Assembly (NCBI GenBank): GCA_019448385.1
Contig: JAGTXO010000015.1
Span: forward strand, 558,001-622,000
DNA length: 64,000 nt
Origin: Diacronema lutheri
Taxonomy: Eukaryota; Haptophyta; Pavlovophyceae; Pavlovales; Pavlovaceae
Reading direction: 5' to 3'
Below, piece by piece: positions 38,901 to 49,212 of this stretch. Made by a program: the position numbers and the translations under genes. The notes beneath the pieces were generated by a model. That model did no database searches, was not told where the DNA came from, and saw only the letters and a program-made list of their open reading frames with translations. Position 1 is the stretch's first letter; each line of letters opens with the position of its first letter.

Positions 38901-41177
38901 ATGGTGGCCCTCGGAGACCAGGGTTCGGCGCGACTGGCCGCGTTGCGCGCGGAGCTCGCGCGGCTCAAGCTGGACGCTTTTCTCATCCCGAGCGATGATC
39001 CGCACCAGAGCGAATACGTGCGCGCCGTGGCAACCATTCGCGCGCGCGCGTGCGGCCCGCGCCGGCCGACGCCGCGGCGCTGACACGCGCGCGCGCCACG
39101 CCGCGCGCCGGCGTGGCAACCATTCGCGCGCGCGCGTGCGGCCCGCGCCGGCCGACGCCGCGGCGCTGACACGCGCGCGCGCCACGCCGCGCGCCCGCAG
39201 GTGGCGGCGTGCTACGAGCGGCGCGCGTTCATCTCGGGCTTCCGCGGCAGCTCTGGCACGGCCGTCGTGACCGCCGACGCCGCGTGCTTGTGGACGGACG
39301 GCCGCTACTTCTTGCAAGCGACCGAGCAGTTGTTTGCGGGCTGGACGCTCGTCAAGGACCGGCTGCCCGACACCGTGCCCATCGACGCGTGGCTCGCGGC
39401 GCGCGACGGCGTGCAGACGGTCGGCTTCGACCCTCTCCTCGCATCGTCGTCGTTCGCCGCCGAGCTGCGCGTCACGCTCGCGCTCGCGGGCAAGGAGCTG
39501 CGCGCGCTGCGCGCCAACCCGGTCGACCTCGTCTGGGCGGGCGACCGGCCCGAGCATCCCACGGCGGCCGCCTTCTCGCTCGACGAGGCGGTGGCGGGCA
39601 GGACGGTCGGCGACAAGCTGCGCACGCTTGAGCAACAGCTCGCCGCCGCGCGCGCCGACACGCTCGTCGTGTGCGCGCTCGACGAGGTCGCGTGGCTTTT
39701 GAATGTGCGCGGCGCGGACATCCGTTACAATCCGGTCTCGTACGCGTACGCGACCGTCCGACGCGAGGAAGGTGGCGCGCTCGTCGCCACGTGGTTCATC
39801 GACGAGGCCAAGGTGCCACACGCCGTCCTCGCCGCGCTGCGCGCGTCCGCCGCATCCGAGCCACTTGCGCGCGTCGATCTCGCGCCGTACGATGGGATCG
39901 TCGGCGCGGTGGAGGCGGAGGTGGCGCGCGGCCGCGCGCTGCTTGTGCCGCTCTCCGCGTCGGCCGCGCTGCACGAGCTCGTGCCCGATTCGCAGCGGCG
40001 CGCGCTCGCGTCGCCCATCGCCATGCTCAAGGCATGCAAGAATGGTGCAGAGCTGCGCGGCATGCGCGACGCGCACTTGCGAGACGCGCGCGCGCTGTGC
40101 CGCTTCCTCGCGTGGCTCGAGCGAACCGATGGCGGCGCGCGCGACGGCGAGTCGCCGCGCGCGGGCAGCGGCGGCGCGGTCGAGGGTACGTCCGCGCGCG
40201 CGAAGCGCGCGCGCGCCGGTGACGGCGTGCGCGTGGACGAGGCGGAGGCCGCGGAGGTGCTCGAGAGCTTCCGCAAGTGCGACGAGGGATACGTCGGGCC
40301 AAGCTTTGAGACTATCTCGGCGTACGGGCCGAACGGCGCAATCATCCATTACACGGCCGAGCGCGGCTCGTGCGCGACGCTCGGCATAAGCTCACTCTTC
40401 TTGTGCGACTCTGGCGGCCAATATGTGTGCGGCACGACGGACGTTACGCGCACCATACACCTGCGACCGGCCGACGCGGGCGCGCACGTGCGAGCGTGCT
40501 GGACGCGCGTGCTGCAGGCGCACATCGCCGTTGACACCCTCGTCTTCCCCGCGGGCACCACGGGCTACCAGCTTGACGCAGTCGCTCGCGCGCCACTGTG
40601 GCGAGCGGGGCTCGACTACCGGCACGGCACGGGGCATGGCGTCGGCGCCTTCCTCAACGTGCACGAGGGTCCGCACGGCATGAGCCTGACGCGCATCGCG
40701 ACCAATGCCGTCGCGCTGCAGGAAGGAATGACGCTCTCCAACGAGCCCGGTGCGCTGCGCGCGGCGCGCTGTGCGCCGCCCGTGCGGCGGCGTGCGCGCC
40801 GCGGCGTGCGCGCGAGCCCGTTGGCGTGATCCGCTGCCTGGCATGTGCCGCTGCCCCCCCCCCCCCCTTCCCCCCCCCGCGCGCGCGCAGGTTACTACGA
40901 GGAGGGGAGCTTTGGGATTCGGCTCGAGAACGTCATGGCCGTGCGCAAGGCGAGCACGGAGCACGCGTTCGGCGGCAAGCAGTACCTCGGCTTTGAGCAC
41001 CTGACTGTCGTCCCGTTCCAGCGCGAGCTGCTCGACCTCGCGTTGCTCTCCGCTGCCGAGGTGAGCTGGATCAACCGCTACCACGCCGAGTGCCTCTCCA
41101 AGCTGGCGCCCATGCTCTGCGGCGACGACCTTGCGTGGCTCACGAGGGCGTGCATGCCAATTGGGGATGGCGCGTGA
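38901..41177 (+). CDS. XPNPEP1: Xaa-Pro aminopeptidase P (XPNPEP1-like), 3 exons
   Basis: Cytosolic metallopeptidase removing N-terminal residues that precede proline. Exons 38901-39017, 39201-40749 and 40891-41177 give 650 aa, typical for aminopeptidase P1. Two N-terminal creatinase-like domains (LIPSDDPHQSEY, RRAFISGFRGSSGTAVV, LWTDGRYFLQA) precede the pita-bread catalytic domain. Its metal ligands are in FLCDSGGQYVCGTTDVTRT (two Asp), HGTGHGVGAFLNVHEGPHG (His), TLSNEPG (Glu) and LGFEHLTVVPF (Glu). A loop near residue 440 is expanded with Arg/Ala/Gly (SPRAGSGGAVEG). Intron 1 contains an 86-bp tandem duplication and intron 2 a poly-C tract. Phases are consistent and donors are GTGCGC. Confidence 0.94.
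39027..39198. repeat. 86-bp tandem duplication inside an aminopeptidase P intron
   Basis: Two near-identical 86-bp units start with GTGGCAACCATTCGCGCG at 39027 and 39113 and fill most of the intron 39018-39200. Each unit ends with CACGCCGCGCGCC. The second supplies the functional CGCAG acceptor; the first lacks the final CGCAG, so splicing choice stays unambiguous. Near identity implies recent origin. Confidence 0.85.
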
Positions 41178-41364
41178 GCGGGCGGGACCGCGCTCAAACC
41201 CAGCACGAGCGCGGACGACGCCTTGTCGAGCTGAACGCTCTCTTTGCGTGCGGCTCACCTGCTCACCGGCCATGGGCACTGCGCCGTGCAACACCCCCCC
41301 CTCCACGTGATATGGGCGCGGGCCTGCTCCACGGCGCTGCGCGCCAACGCGCGGCCACGGCCCG

Positions 41365-42453
41365 TCAGACTGAGTTGGCCGGCGCGGCCGGCGCGACACG
41401 CGGCAGGTCCATCTTTGGGAACCGGCCGCGGCGGCCCTCGCGCGCGCTCTCGTCGTTGAAGGGCGCAACATCCGCTGCGCACAGATCGAAGATGGTCGCG
41501 AGCGCACTCGCGCACTTGTCGCCGCCACCGCACTGCGAGCGCGCGTTGTTGAGCATCGACGCGAGCGCCGAGCGGTAGACGAGTGTGCGCTTGTCGACCC
41601 ACGGCGGCGTGTCCGAAAAATTGGCGAGCGAATAGGCGCGAACCTCGGTGCACGCCTCGGTCGCGCAGTCAAGCACCCACGGCACCTGCGTGCGCACGAG
41701 TGGGATGTGCAGCCCGCGCCGGCAGTGGTCGTAGGCGTGCACGAGCTCGTGCGTGAGCGCGGCCGTCACCTCGGCCTCCGAGCTGAGTCGGTCGGCGCAC
41801 AGCAGCACGCGGCCCGAGGACGCGCGGTAGTAGGCCGAGACGCCGGTGAACGCCGGACCCTTGGGCCCGCAGAGCACGCACTTGACTCCGCCCGCCATCG
41901 CGTTGCACGAGCCCTCCTTGATCGCGCGCATCAGCACAGACGGCTGCCCGGCTTGGATCGCGCGGTGCGCCCACGCCTCGCACTGCCGGAGGAGCCGGCT
42001 GCCCACATCGGCGTGCTGCGGCGACGCGCCGCCCCCGGGCGCGGCCGCAGCCGCCTCGGCAACGTGCGCGTGCCGCCAGCGCGAGTCGTCCTCGACGAGG
42101 AGCTCGTCCGCGTCGCCGGCGGGCGCCGGCGCGGGCGCACGCGGCATACCGCCGGCATCGGCGCCCCAGCCGTCGCCGTCGGCGCCGCCAAGGTCGAGCG
42201 GTGCGCGCGGCGGCGGCGGCGGCGCGTCAGGCTCGTCCGCGGCCTCCGCCGGCGCGCGAAGCGGCTCCGCGTACGTTGGCCGCGCCTCGGTGCCACCGAA
42301 CGTCATGCGCGTCGCGGTGCGGGCCCGGAGGGCGTTGGACACACACACTCGCTGAGATGAGTGCAGGAAGGCGGGCTCCGAGACTGAGCGCACCAGAGAC
42401 CCTCGCATCCGGCCGCTTTGACCCGTGGCGGCGGCGCGCTGCGCTGTGACCAT
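41365..42453 (-). CDS. ATP23: ATP23-like mitochondrial inner-membrane metalloprotease
   Basis: ATP23 (XRCC6BP1/Kub3 family, M76) processes and assembles ATP synthase subunit 6 in fungi. Intronless, 362 aa, start at 42453. The M76 domain covers about residues 160-330: VKCVLCGPKG, SGRVLLCADRL, the zinc site ALTHELVHAYDHCR (HExxH), TEVRAYSLANFSD, and RSALASMLNNARSQCGGGD, plus ALATIFDLCAADVAPF. The N-terminal 130 residues are an arginine-rich, proline-rich extension that could hold a mitochondrial presequence. It is longer than in yeast, and internal ATGs near 42405 or 42306 are alternative starts. Conserved cysteines characteristic of IMS proteins are present. Confidence 0.9.
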   Translation of the reverse strand: MVTAQRAAATGQSGRMRGSLVRSVSEPAFLHSSQRVCVSNALRARTATRMTFGGTEARPTYAEPLRAPAEAADEPDAPPPPPRAPLDLGGADGDGWGADAGGMPRAPAPAPAGDADELLVEDDSRWRHAHVAEAAAAAPGGGASPQHADVGSRLLRQCEAWAHRAIQAGQPSVLMRAIKEGSCNAMAGGVKCVLCGPKGPAFTGVSAYYRASSGRVLLCADRLSSEAEVTAALTHELVHAYDHCRRGLHIPLVRTQVPWVLDCATEACTEVRAYSLANFSDTPPWVDKRTLVYRSALASMLNNARSQCGGGDKCASALATIFDLCAADVAPFNDESAREGRRGRFPKMDLPRVAPAAPANSV

Positions 42454-42732
42454 GGCCACGGGTCAATTCAGATGCTCCGTCTTGCAGCACCGCTGGCCTT
42501 TTCTCGTCCCTCGAGGATGAGCGAGCGACGCCAGGCGGCAGGCGTGGGGGGAGGGCAACGACTACTAGGACGCGAAGAAGAGAAAAGAAAAAGAGAAAAG
42601 TCATCCACCCATACCCATCACCTCACCCATATACGATTACTTCTGGTGCTTAAGTTCACGCCGATTCAGGCGAAGCGGCATCGCGCGCGACGGCCGGAGG
42701 AAGAACGTGCTGCAGACGACGGCCAGAGGGCG
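42454..42732. promoter_or_regulatory. Bidirectional intergenic region of ATP23 and the nucleoside hydrolase fusion
   Basis: About 280 bp between divergent ATGs. The part 42560-42660 is markedly AT-richer than its surroundings, with GAAAAGAAAAAGAGAAAAG followed by ATACCCATCACC and CATATACGATTAC. This compositional dip is the best promoter or 5' UTR candidate in the window, and it supports starting the plus-strand gene at 42733 rather than at upstream in-frame ATGs. Confidence 0.45.
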
Positions 42733-45700
42733 ATGCAGGATGCGCCCAAAACGCGCCCCGCGTCGGGTGTAGCGCCGCCGGAACTGCGACGGCTGCCATC
42801 CGCGTCGGCCACGGCGCAAGCCGAGCTCGTCGTGATCGCCGATCCGGGCCCCGACCCGGACGACGTGAAGGCGATCCTCGCAGCGGCCGTGCTGCACCGC
42901 GACGGCACCGTGCGACTTCGGGCCGTCGTGTGCAACGGCGGCACGCAGGCAACCGAGCGCGCGTTGCTCGCGCGGTGCATCCTCGACCATCTCCACTCAC
43001 ACGACATCCCGGTCGGCATCGGCACACCGGGCAAGGCGTACGCGGCACTCGCGCACGAGTACAACATCGCCGGCTACGACGCGGACGGTGCGCGCGCGCG
43101 GCTGCACGACGGCCACGCGCTGCTCATGCGGACATTGCGCGAGTCGGCGCCGAGCTCGCTTTCGATCGTGTGCATCTCGTCGATGCGCGACCTGGCCGAC
43201 GTGATTGCCGTTGACCCCGAGCTCGTCGTCTCGCGCGTCCAGCTCGTCGCGATCCAGGCTGGCCTCGAGCGGGACGCACCGGACGGCCATTGGAGGGCGG
43301 ACGCGAGCGTGAACAACGGCTTTGACGCGGAGGCCGCGCAGCGCGTCTACGAGTTTTGCTTCGAGCGGCGCATCCCGATGACCGTGACGAGCCGCCACGC
43401 GGTGCCAATGCTGCCGATGCAGCTCGCAAGGAGCTTCGCGACGCGAATTGAGTGCCCCGTGATGTCATATCTCGCCGACGCGCAGTTCGCGGGGCTCAAG
43501 GGTCTCTGGTGCAAGCTATGCGAGGGCCAGCTGCCGCTGCGCTGCACCAAGCAGTGGTACTTTGAGACGTTTTGCGGCGTCGACGCCGGCACATTTGTCG
43601 AGCGCGGCTTTGGCACGCTCGATGCGTCGGCGAACATCGTGCAGCACCTCAACGGGTGCACGCGCGCAGGCGCCACCGCCTCCGCCGCCGCCGCCGCCAC
43701 CGCCGCCGCCGCCGCGCCGGCACCACCTCGTGCGTTTGCCGACCACCTGCGCGCCCAGCGACCGCCCACGCGCCCGCCCTCGGCACCACGCGCGCGCCTG
43801 TCCGGCATGCAGCTTTGTCAAGCCGTACGACGTGGTCGCCCTGATGACGGCGCTGCCGATCACGCGCTCGCTCTTCACCAGGCGCGCGGAGCACGTCGTG
43901 AACGGCACGACGCATTTGCTGCTCCTCGAGCCGAGCATGGCCATCTCCGTCGCGCACGTCGTGAAGCTCCTTCGCAACACCTACCACGAGGTCGTGCTCG
44001 CGACCGCTCGCCCCGCGCGCGTGGCGCGGCGCACGCGCGGGAGCGCGCAGTCGTGGAACACGCCCGACGTGCGCGGCAGCAACGCGAGCAGCGAGAGGCG
44101 AAGCTGCGGCCTGCTCACGCGCAGCCGCGCGTCCGTGGCCGGCGGAGGCAGCCCCGAGGAGCGGTCGCTCAACACGGAGCAGAAGCGCAGGCAAGACTCG
44201 CCCGCCGCGCAGATACGAGCGACGCTCCTGCGCTCGCGCGGGCAGACGGCGTGGCTCGAGCAAGATCGGACGGGCCGCGACAGTAACCAGAGCCGGTACA
44301 CGGACACGATCACGCGCGCGACGCCCGGCAGCGCGCGCACCTCGCTCCCGAGCGGTTCGCTCAGCCATGGCAGGGTCATGCACATGAGCCGCGCGCGCGT
44401 CGTGCCGGACGACCGCACGACCGGCGCCTTCGAGCTGTCCGACCTCGAGAAGCTGCTCGAGACCGCGCTCGTCAACGCACGCCGGCGTCAGGCGCAGATC
44501 GCGTTGCCCGCCGTGCTCACGGGCCTCTCCCTCCTCTTCTTGCTCGTGACGCTGCAGATTTCACGGCACGCGCTTGCGCGTGACGCCCATCTTCGCACCG
44601 GCCGCACCATCGGCGTCGCCGCGCTCGACTTTGCCCTGTCGGCCGCTACCGTACTCGTGCTCGTGCTGCTCGGCCTCGCGCTCCAGCCACTCGCGTCCTT
44701 CCGCCCTCTCCTCGCGCTCGCGTTCGCCATCATCGCCGTGCACGGCGTTGCGAGTGGCGCGCTCTGGTGCGTACCGCTCGTGCACGCCGTTGCCAGCGGC
44801 GGCTGGACATCGGCCAGCGCGCTCGCGCTCGGCAGCGTGGGTGCGCACGCGGCAGTCGACCTGGCCACTGGGTTGCTCTCGCTCTCGCTCTGCGCCGCGG
44901 CTGCGTGGCCGCCGAGCAGTGGCGCGCACGCGCGTCAGCTGCTCAGCGGCTTCTTCACGCTCGCGACGAGCTGGCTTGCGCTCGGCGCGGGCCTCACCGT
45001 GCTCGACGCGCTCGTCGACGCCGCGCCGGACAACACGCGCGCGTTTGGCGGTGAGGACGTGCTCGACGGCGCGAACACGCTCGCCGCACTGCTTGGTGCG
45101 CTCGCGCTCGGCGTGCGGCGCGCGCGCAGCGGCCTGCGCGGCGCGCTCGGCCAGCTCGCGCGCACCAAGGGGCGGAGCGCGGCGCTTGCGCCACTGATCG
45201 GCTTCGGCTCGGCGCATGAGACCTCGCCTGCAGCCGTGATCGCCGCGGCGATGCGCACCTTCCGGCCGTTCGAGCTTACGCCGCAATCGCTCGGCGCCAG
45301 CATGTTTGCGCATGCGGCCGACGCGCGAGCACCCGACGCGGTGCACGCGTGCGAGGCACGCTCGACGTCGTGCGTGGCGCCGCCGTTGCTCGCGCCATCG
45401 CGCGCCCCCTCGTTCTCGCGGCGAGCCGGAGCCCAGACGCCGAGCGCTGCTGAGTCGCGCCAGCGCGACGCGCACATGCTCAATCCGCCAGCGGCGGAGA
45501 AACGTTTGGGCTCACAGCGCCACTCGATCGTCGGCGGCGCGCGACAGCAGCGCGAGTCGACGCCGACCGCAGACAAGGCGGACTACTTTGTCGTGCATGC
45601 GCGCGCGGACGACGCGCGGCTGCGCCAGCGCGCGCTCGAGCGGTGGTCCGCACACAAGGCGCGCGCGGGCGGGCCGGTGCCCGTCGTTTGGCTCCAAGCG

Positions 45701-46210
45701 CACGCGGACGGCGTGCGCGGCGGGGCGAGCCGGATCGAGAGCTCGCTCGTGCACCTCGCGCGCTCGCGCCGGCTGCTGCTGCTTTGCGGCCCGTCATTCG
45801 CAGACGATGTGCACGTGCTCATGCTTCTCTGGGCGTGGCATCAGCTCCACGGCAGCCGCAGCAGCACGGGCGTCGAGATCGTGCCCGTCATCGCAAACGC
45901 GGGCGAGGCGGACGCGCTCGTCGCGTCGATCGACGCGTTCGCGGTCGTGCACACCGCCGAGCGCCTCGCCGGCGACGAGGACGGCCGCCGCTTTGTGCGC
46001 GCGCTCCAGGCGGACTCTGTCTCCCGCTTCAACGAGCTCGTCCGCGGCTACCTGCCGCGCGTGACCGAGGCGATCGGAACGTACGCGGCGCTGCAGCTTG
46101 GCGTACGCTCCGACGACGTCGTCGCCCACGCCCACACGCCGGCGCGCGAGCCGCTGAGCGCGTGCGTGCCGCACGCAGCGCCCGCTGGCGGCTGCGTCGC
46201 GGACGCGTGA
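42733..46210 (+). CDS. Nucleoside hydrolase-like / multi-pass membrane / TIR-like fusion protein (2 exons)
   Basis: Exons 42733-43655 and 43813-46210 give 1106 aa, with phase and GT-AG borders consistent. Residues about 30-375 resemble inosine-uridine nucleoside hydrolases: an Asp-rich VVIADPGPDPDDVKAILAA at residues about 33-50, VNNGFDAEAAQRVYEFCFER, PMLPMQLARSFATR, SYLADAQFAGLKGLWCKLC, TKQWYFETFCGVD and FVKPYDVVALMTALP. A basic, Ser/Arg-rich linker follows. Residues about 535-750 contain six or more hydrophobic helices (LPAVLTGLSLLFLLVTLQI, LSAATVLVLVLLGLAL, FRPLLALAFAIIAVHG). Residues about 897-1060 form a TIR-like module (ADYFVVHARADDARLRQRAL, VPVVWLQAHA, RRLLLLCGPSFADDVHVL), weaker than that in the 6322-8283 protein. 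All three parts are in one uninterrupted frame after the intron. A role in nucleotide or NAD metabolism linked to signalling is speculation. Two-gene alternatives would need a hidden stop. Confidence 0.72.
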
Positions 46211-46264
46211 TGCTGCACGTGTGGGTGGCGGGATCTGACGCGCAGCTGCGCTCGCCTCCTTCGT

Positions 46265-47110
46265 TCAAAAGAGGCGGAGCGCATCAACCTGATCTGTGAA
46301 GAGCGTATCATCGCCGCTCGTCGCAGCTCCCGCCTCAGCCGGATCTGATTCTGACTCGGCGCTCGGCGTGCCAATGTCCGGCTGACGAGCGCCGGCCGCG
46401 GCGCGGCCGTCGGCCGAGCCGAGGGCGTGCGCAGGTGTGGCCGTGCCCAGCGTCGCTGCGCGCCGGCACGGCGCCTCGTGCTCGTCCGGGTCAGGCAGGA
46501 ACGCGCCATCCTCCGCCCGCGGCAGCGGCGGGTTGAGCCAGAACGCGCCCGGGGTGGACAGATCGGAGGCGCACGTGCCCGCCAGCTCGTCGAGCAGCAC
46601 GTCAGCGGCCGCGTCGATGAAGCGCACCTGAGCAGAGGACCAGCCCAGCTGCGCGACAGCGACGGAGCGCATGCCGCTCTCCATCGCCTCCACACACGAG
46701 GCGCGCTCGTCGGTGAGCACGACGCACCGCGCGGGCAGCGGCACCCGCTCGCACTCGCGCGGCTTCGACCCGAATCCGTCGCTGCCACCGAAGCCGTCCG
46801 GCCGCACGAGCAGTTGTTGCCGAGCCCGTGTGAATGAGCAGGCCCGGCCAAAGGTGAGCACGCGCTCCGCGGGGCCCTGCTCGCGAAGCGCGGCTGCGAG
46901 CTGCTCGCACCCGCACCGCCAATCCGCGATCGCAACGCCCGCACCGTCGTCGAGCGCTTCGGCTGAGAGCCGGGCCACGTCCGCGCACATGGGCGCATCG
47001 ATGATGAGGCACTCCATGCTGTCAATGTTCCGGATCATCCGCACCCGCGCGCGTGAGTGGCGGAGCACCAGCGCGGGCGCGAGCATAGCGAGCAAAAGAC
47101 GGGCCAGCAT
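46265..47110 (-). CDS. Uncharacterised protein, weakly HAD-like
   Basis: Intronless, 281 aa from the ATG at 47110. It begins MLARLLLAMLAPALVLRHSR, a probable signal anchor or targeting leader. Residues about 20-170 hold the only domain-like sequence: MECLIIDAPMCADVARLS, AIADWRCGCEQLAAALREQG, and VVLTDERASCVEAMESGMRSVAVAQL. The last resembles the motif III/IV region of HAD hydrolases, where a Lys/Asp-containing ED-type motif precedes an A-G-M run. The HAD nucleophile DxD is not evident, so catalytic activity is doubtful. The last 90 residues are low-complexity and acidic, ending FTDQVDALRLF. An upstream in-frame ATG would add a short extension. Confidence 0.5.
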   Translation of the reverse strand: MLARLLLAMLAPALVLRHSRARVRMIRNIDSMECLIIDAPMCADVARLSAEALDDGAGVAIADWRCGCEQLAAALREQGPAERVLTFGRACSFTRARQQLLVRPDGFGGSDGFGSKPRECERVPLPARCVVLTDERASCVEAMESGMRSVAVAQLGWSSAQVRFIDAAADVLLDELAGTCASDLSTPGAFWLNPPLPRAEDGAFLPDPDEHEAPCRRAATLGTATPAHALGSADGRAAAGARQPDIGTPSAESESDPAEAGAATSGDDTLFTDQVDALRLF

Positions 47111-47250
47111 GGCCGCCTCGAATGATGGACGGGGCGGAGCAAAATCCTCGCAGCTCAGAACAAAATCCTCGTAGCTCCGCCGGCCTGTGCGCGCCCTGCC
47201 GGCCGGCCGCACCGCTGCGGCCGCACCGTCCCCCTGCGGCCTTTACGGTC

Positions 47251-48165
47251 TCACTCAGCGCCCCCGTTGGCGTCGGTGGAGCTGAAGTTATCGTAAAGGC
47301 GGAGCAGGTTGCGCTGGAGCATGGCGATTGTCACCTTGCCGATGGCGGGGCAGAGCGTGCCGATCGCGTCGACGCCATCCTTGTCGAAGTTGGATTGAGG
47401 AGCAAAGTTGATGCATACGACGCCCGGCATCAGGCACTCGGTCGGCACGCGAAAGTGCGCAGACGGCACGCCTGACACGACGACATGCGACTGGCGGAGC
47501 GCGTCGTCGCGCTCGACCGTAGATTCGGTCACCTTAATCGTGCCGGGCACCTTCCCCGCCTGGAAGACCATGATGCCCGTTACGTCCACCGAGTAGACAA
47601 GCGCGCCGTCGTTTGCTAGCATCGCGGCGAGCGGACGGCCGACAATCTCCGACCGGTTGATCACGGTCACGATCTTGCCGTGCAGCTGGCGGCCGACGGG
47701 GAGGGCGCGGTCGTAGACGCCGGCGTGCTCGATCACCTTGACGCACGCGAGCGGCGTGCACGGCACGATGCACCGCTTTCCAGGCTCGATGAAGCGCTCG
47801 TTGTGGTACAGAGCGTACCGGTAGCGGTAGTTCATGCCCTCGACGTCCTTCTTAATCGAGACGATGTTCTGGATGTAGTCGTCCATCTGGCCGCCAAAGA
47901 CGGGGTAGTAGATCAGGATCCCGTGCACCGTCGGGTCCGCGTTCAGCTCGATCACCACCTCCTCAAGGTCGAGGCGCGCACACTCGCGCAGCTCGTACGC
48001 GATCCCAACGCGCTCGCACGCCTTCTTGGTCCAGTTCGCGTACATGCGCGCCTCTTTGTCGTCGTTGGCGAGGAGTCCAACGAGCTTCACGTGCGCCCCC
48101 TTCGCCACCGCCTCTTTGATCTCCGCGTCGAAGCCCGCCGCGACCGCCGCCGCATCGATGGTCAT
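47251..48165 (-). CDS. MTD1: NAD-dependent 5,10-methylenetetrahydrofolate dehydrogenase (MTD1 type)
   Basis: One-carbon metabolism enzyme oxidising methylene-THF to methenyl-THF, cytosolic in yeast. Intronless, 304 aa. The match to yeast Mtd1 runs the whole length: VGLLANDDKEARMYANWTKK, VHGILIYYPVFGGQMDDYIQ, KDVEGMNYRYRYALYHNER, CIVPCTPLACVKVIEH, NRSEIVGRPLAAMLANDGA (Rossmann cofactor site), VVSGVPSAHFRVPTECL and GKVTIAMLQRNLLRL. The GILIYYPVFG form separates it from bifunctional FolD, which has a QLPLP motif there. The start at 48165 (MTIDAAAVAAG) was used because the longer frame opens with GTG. The PhyH-family gene begins 80 bp away on the plus strand. Confidence 0.94.
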   Translation of the reverse strand: MTIDAAAVAAGFDAEIKEAVAKGAHVKLVGLLANDDKEARMYANWTKKACERVGIAYELRECARLDLEEVVIELNADPTVHGILIYYPVFGGQMDDYIQNIVSIKKDVEGMNYRYRYALYHNERFIEPGKRCIVPCTPLACVKVIEHAGVYDRALPVGRQLHGKIVTVINRSEIVGRPLAAMLANDGALVYSVDVTGIMVFQAGKVPGTIKVTESTVERDDALRQSHVVVSGVPSAHFRVPTECLMPGVVCINFAPQSNFDKDGVDAIGTLCPAIGKVTIAMLQRNLLRLYDNFSSTDANGGAE

Positions 48166-48245
48166 CTTTCGGCCCCCGTCCGGCGGCGTCGGCACTTGGC
48201 GTCGGAAGCTTTTGACGCAGTGTGGCGTTTGCGAACCGGCGCAGC

Positions 48246-49172
48246 ATGGAGGACGGCGTCGGCGGCGTCGACGACCTGCCCGACGAGCTCCTCGCCTTCG
48301 TCACGTGCAAGACGGCGCCGCGCAGCTTTGCCGAGGCTCTCGCGCTCGAGCGCGCGCGCGCCGCCGCCGACAAGCCCGACGAGCCGCGCCCGCCGCCGCC
48401 GCCGCCGTCGTACCGCATCGCGCTCAGCGGCACGAGCCCGTCGTGCGCGGCCGTCGACGCGGCCGCGCGCTCGCTCGCGCAGAACGGCTTTGTGATCCTC
48501 GAATCTGATCCGCCGCTGATCGAGCCAGAGCTCTGCGCGCGCTGCGCCGAGGACGCCGTCGCCGAGTGCGAGCGGCTGCTCGCGGAGGTCGGTCGCCGGC
48601 GCGGCATTAACGTGTACGAAAAGCGCTTCTACTCTCGAGAAATCTGCCATCGCGTGGATCGTGGCCTTCGGTACGACATGCGCGTTGACCTTCCCGGCGC
48701 AAGCCCGTGCTGGGCCGAGCTGCGACGCGCGAGCGAGCGCATCGCGCTGCGCGTGATCGAGCGCTCAGGGCTCCTTGCGGGAGGCGTGCACGTCGACATG
48801 CAGGGCTGCGTCACGAGCTTCCCGAGCGCGTGCGACCAGCACTTTCACCCGGACGGGCCATCGCGTGGGCTCGTCAATTGCTTTGTGGCGCTTGTCGACG
48901 TGGACGACACCAACGGCAGCACCGAGTTGAAGCCTGGCACGCATGCCAACGACTGCCCCGACGTCGAACGCGTGCCAGGCGTGCCGGCCAACATGCGCGC
49001 GGGCTCTGTGCTCCTCTTCGATTTCCGCACGCACCATCGGGGGCGCGCGCACCGCAGAAGCGACGCGCCGCGGCCGGTGGCGTACACCGTCTTCGGCGCG
49101 GCCGGCGTGCACGACACGCATAACTTTGGCGGGTACGACAGCGTCTTCGACTCCGCCGATTTTAAAACATGA
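48246..49172 (+). CDS. Phytanoyl-CoA dioxygenase (PhyH) family protein
   Basis: Fe(II)/2-oxoglutarate-dependent oxygenase, intronless, 308 aa. The facial triad is in DQHFHPDG (His-x-Asp) and the distal His of THHRGRAHRRSDAPRPV, whose Arg would hold 2-oxoglutarate. Between them lie the family core VNCFVALVDVDDTNGSTELK and PGTHAND. The N-terminal 60 residues are acidic then proline-rich (PRPPPPPPS). PhyH relatives act on fatty acyl-CoAs, ectoine, halogenation substrates and algal toxin precursors, so the substrate is not predictable. The start at 48246 is the first in-frame ATG (MEDGVGGVDDLPDELL). Confidence 0.82.
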   Translation: MEDGVGGVDDLPDELLAFVTCKTAPRSFAEALALERARAAADKPDEPRPPPPPPSYRIALSGTSPSCAAVDAAARSLAQNGFVILESDPPLIEPELCARCAEDAVAECERLLAEVGRRRGINVYEKRFYSREICHRVDRGLRYDMRVDLPGASPCWAELRRASERIALRVIERSGLLAGGVHVDMQGCVTSFPSACDQHFHPDGPSRGLVNCFVALVDVDDTNGSTELKPGTHANDCPDVERVPGVPANMRAGSVLLFDFRTHHRGRAHRRSDAPRPVAYTVFGAAGVHDTHNFGGYDSVFDSADFKT

Positions 49173-49212
49173 TTCCGGTTTTTCGGTTTGTACAGGCCGA
49201 GTTGAATCGGCG

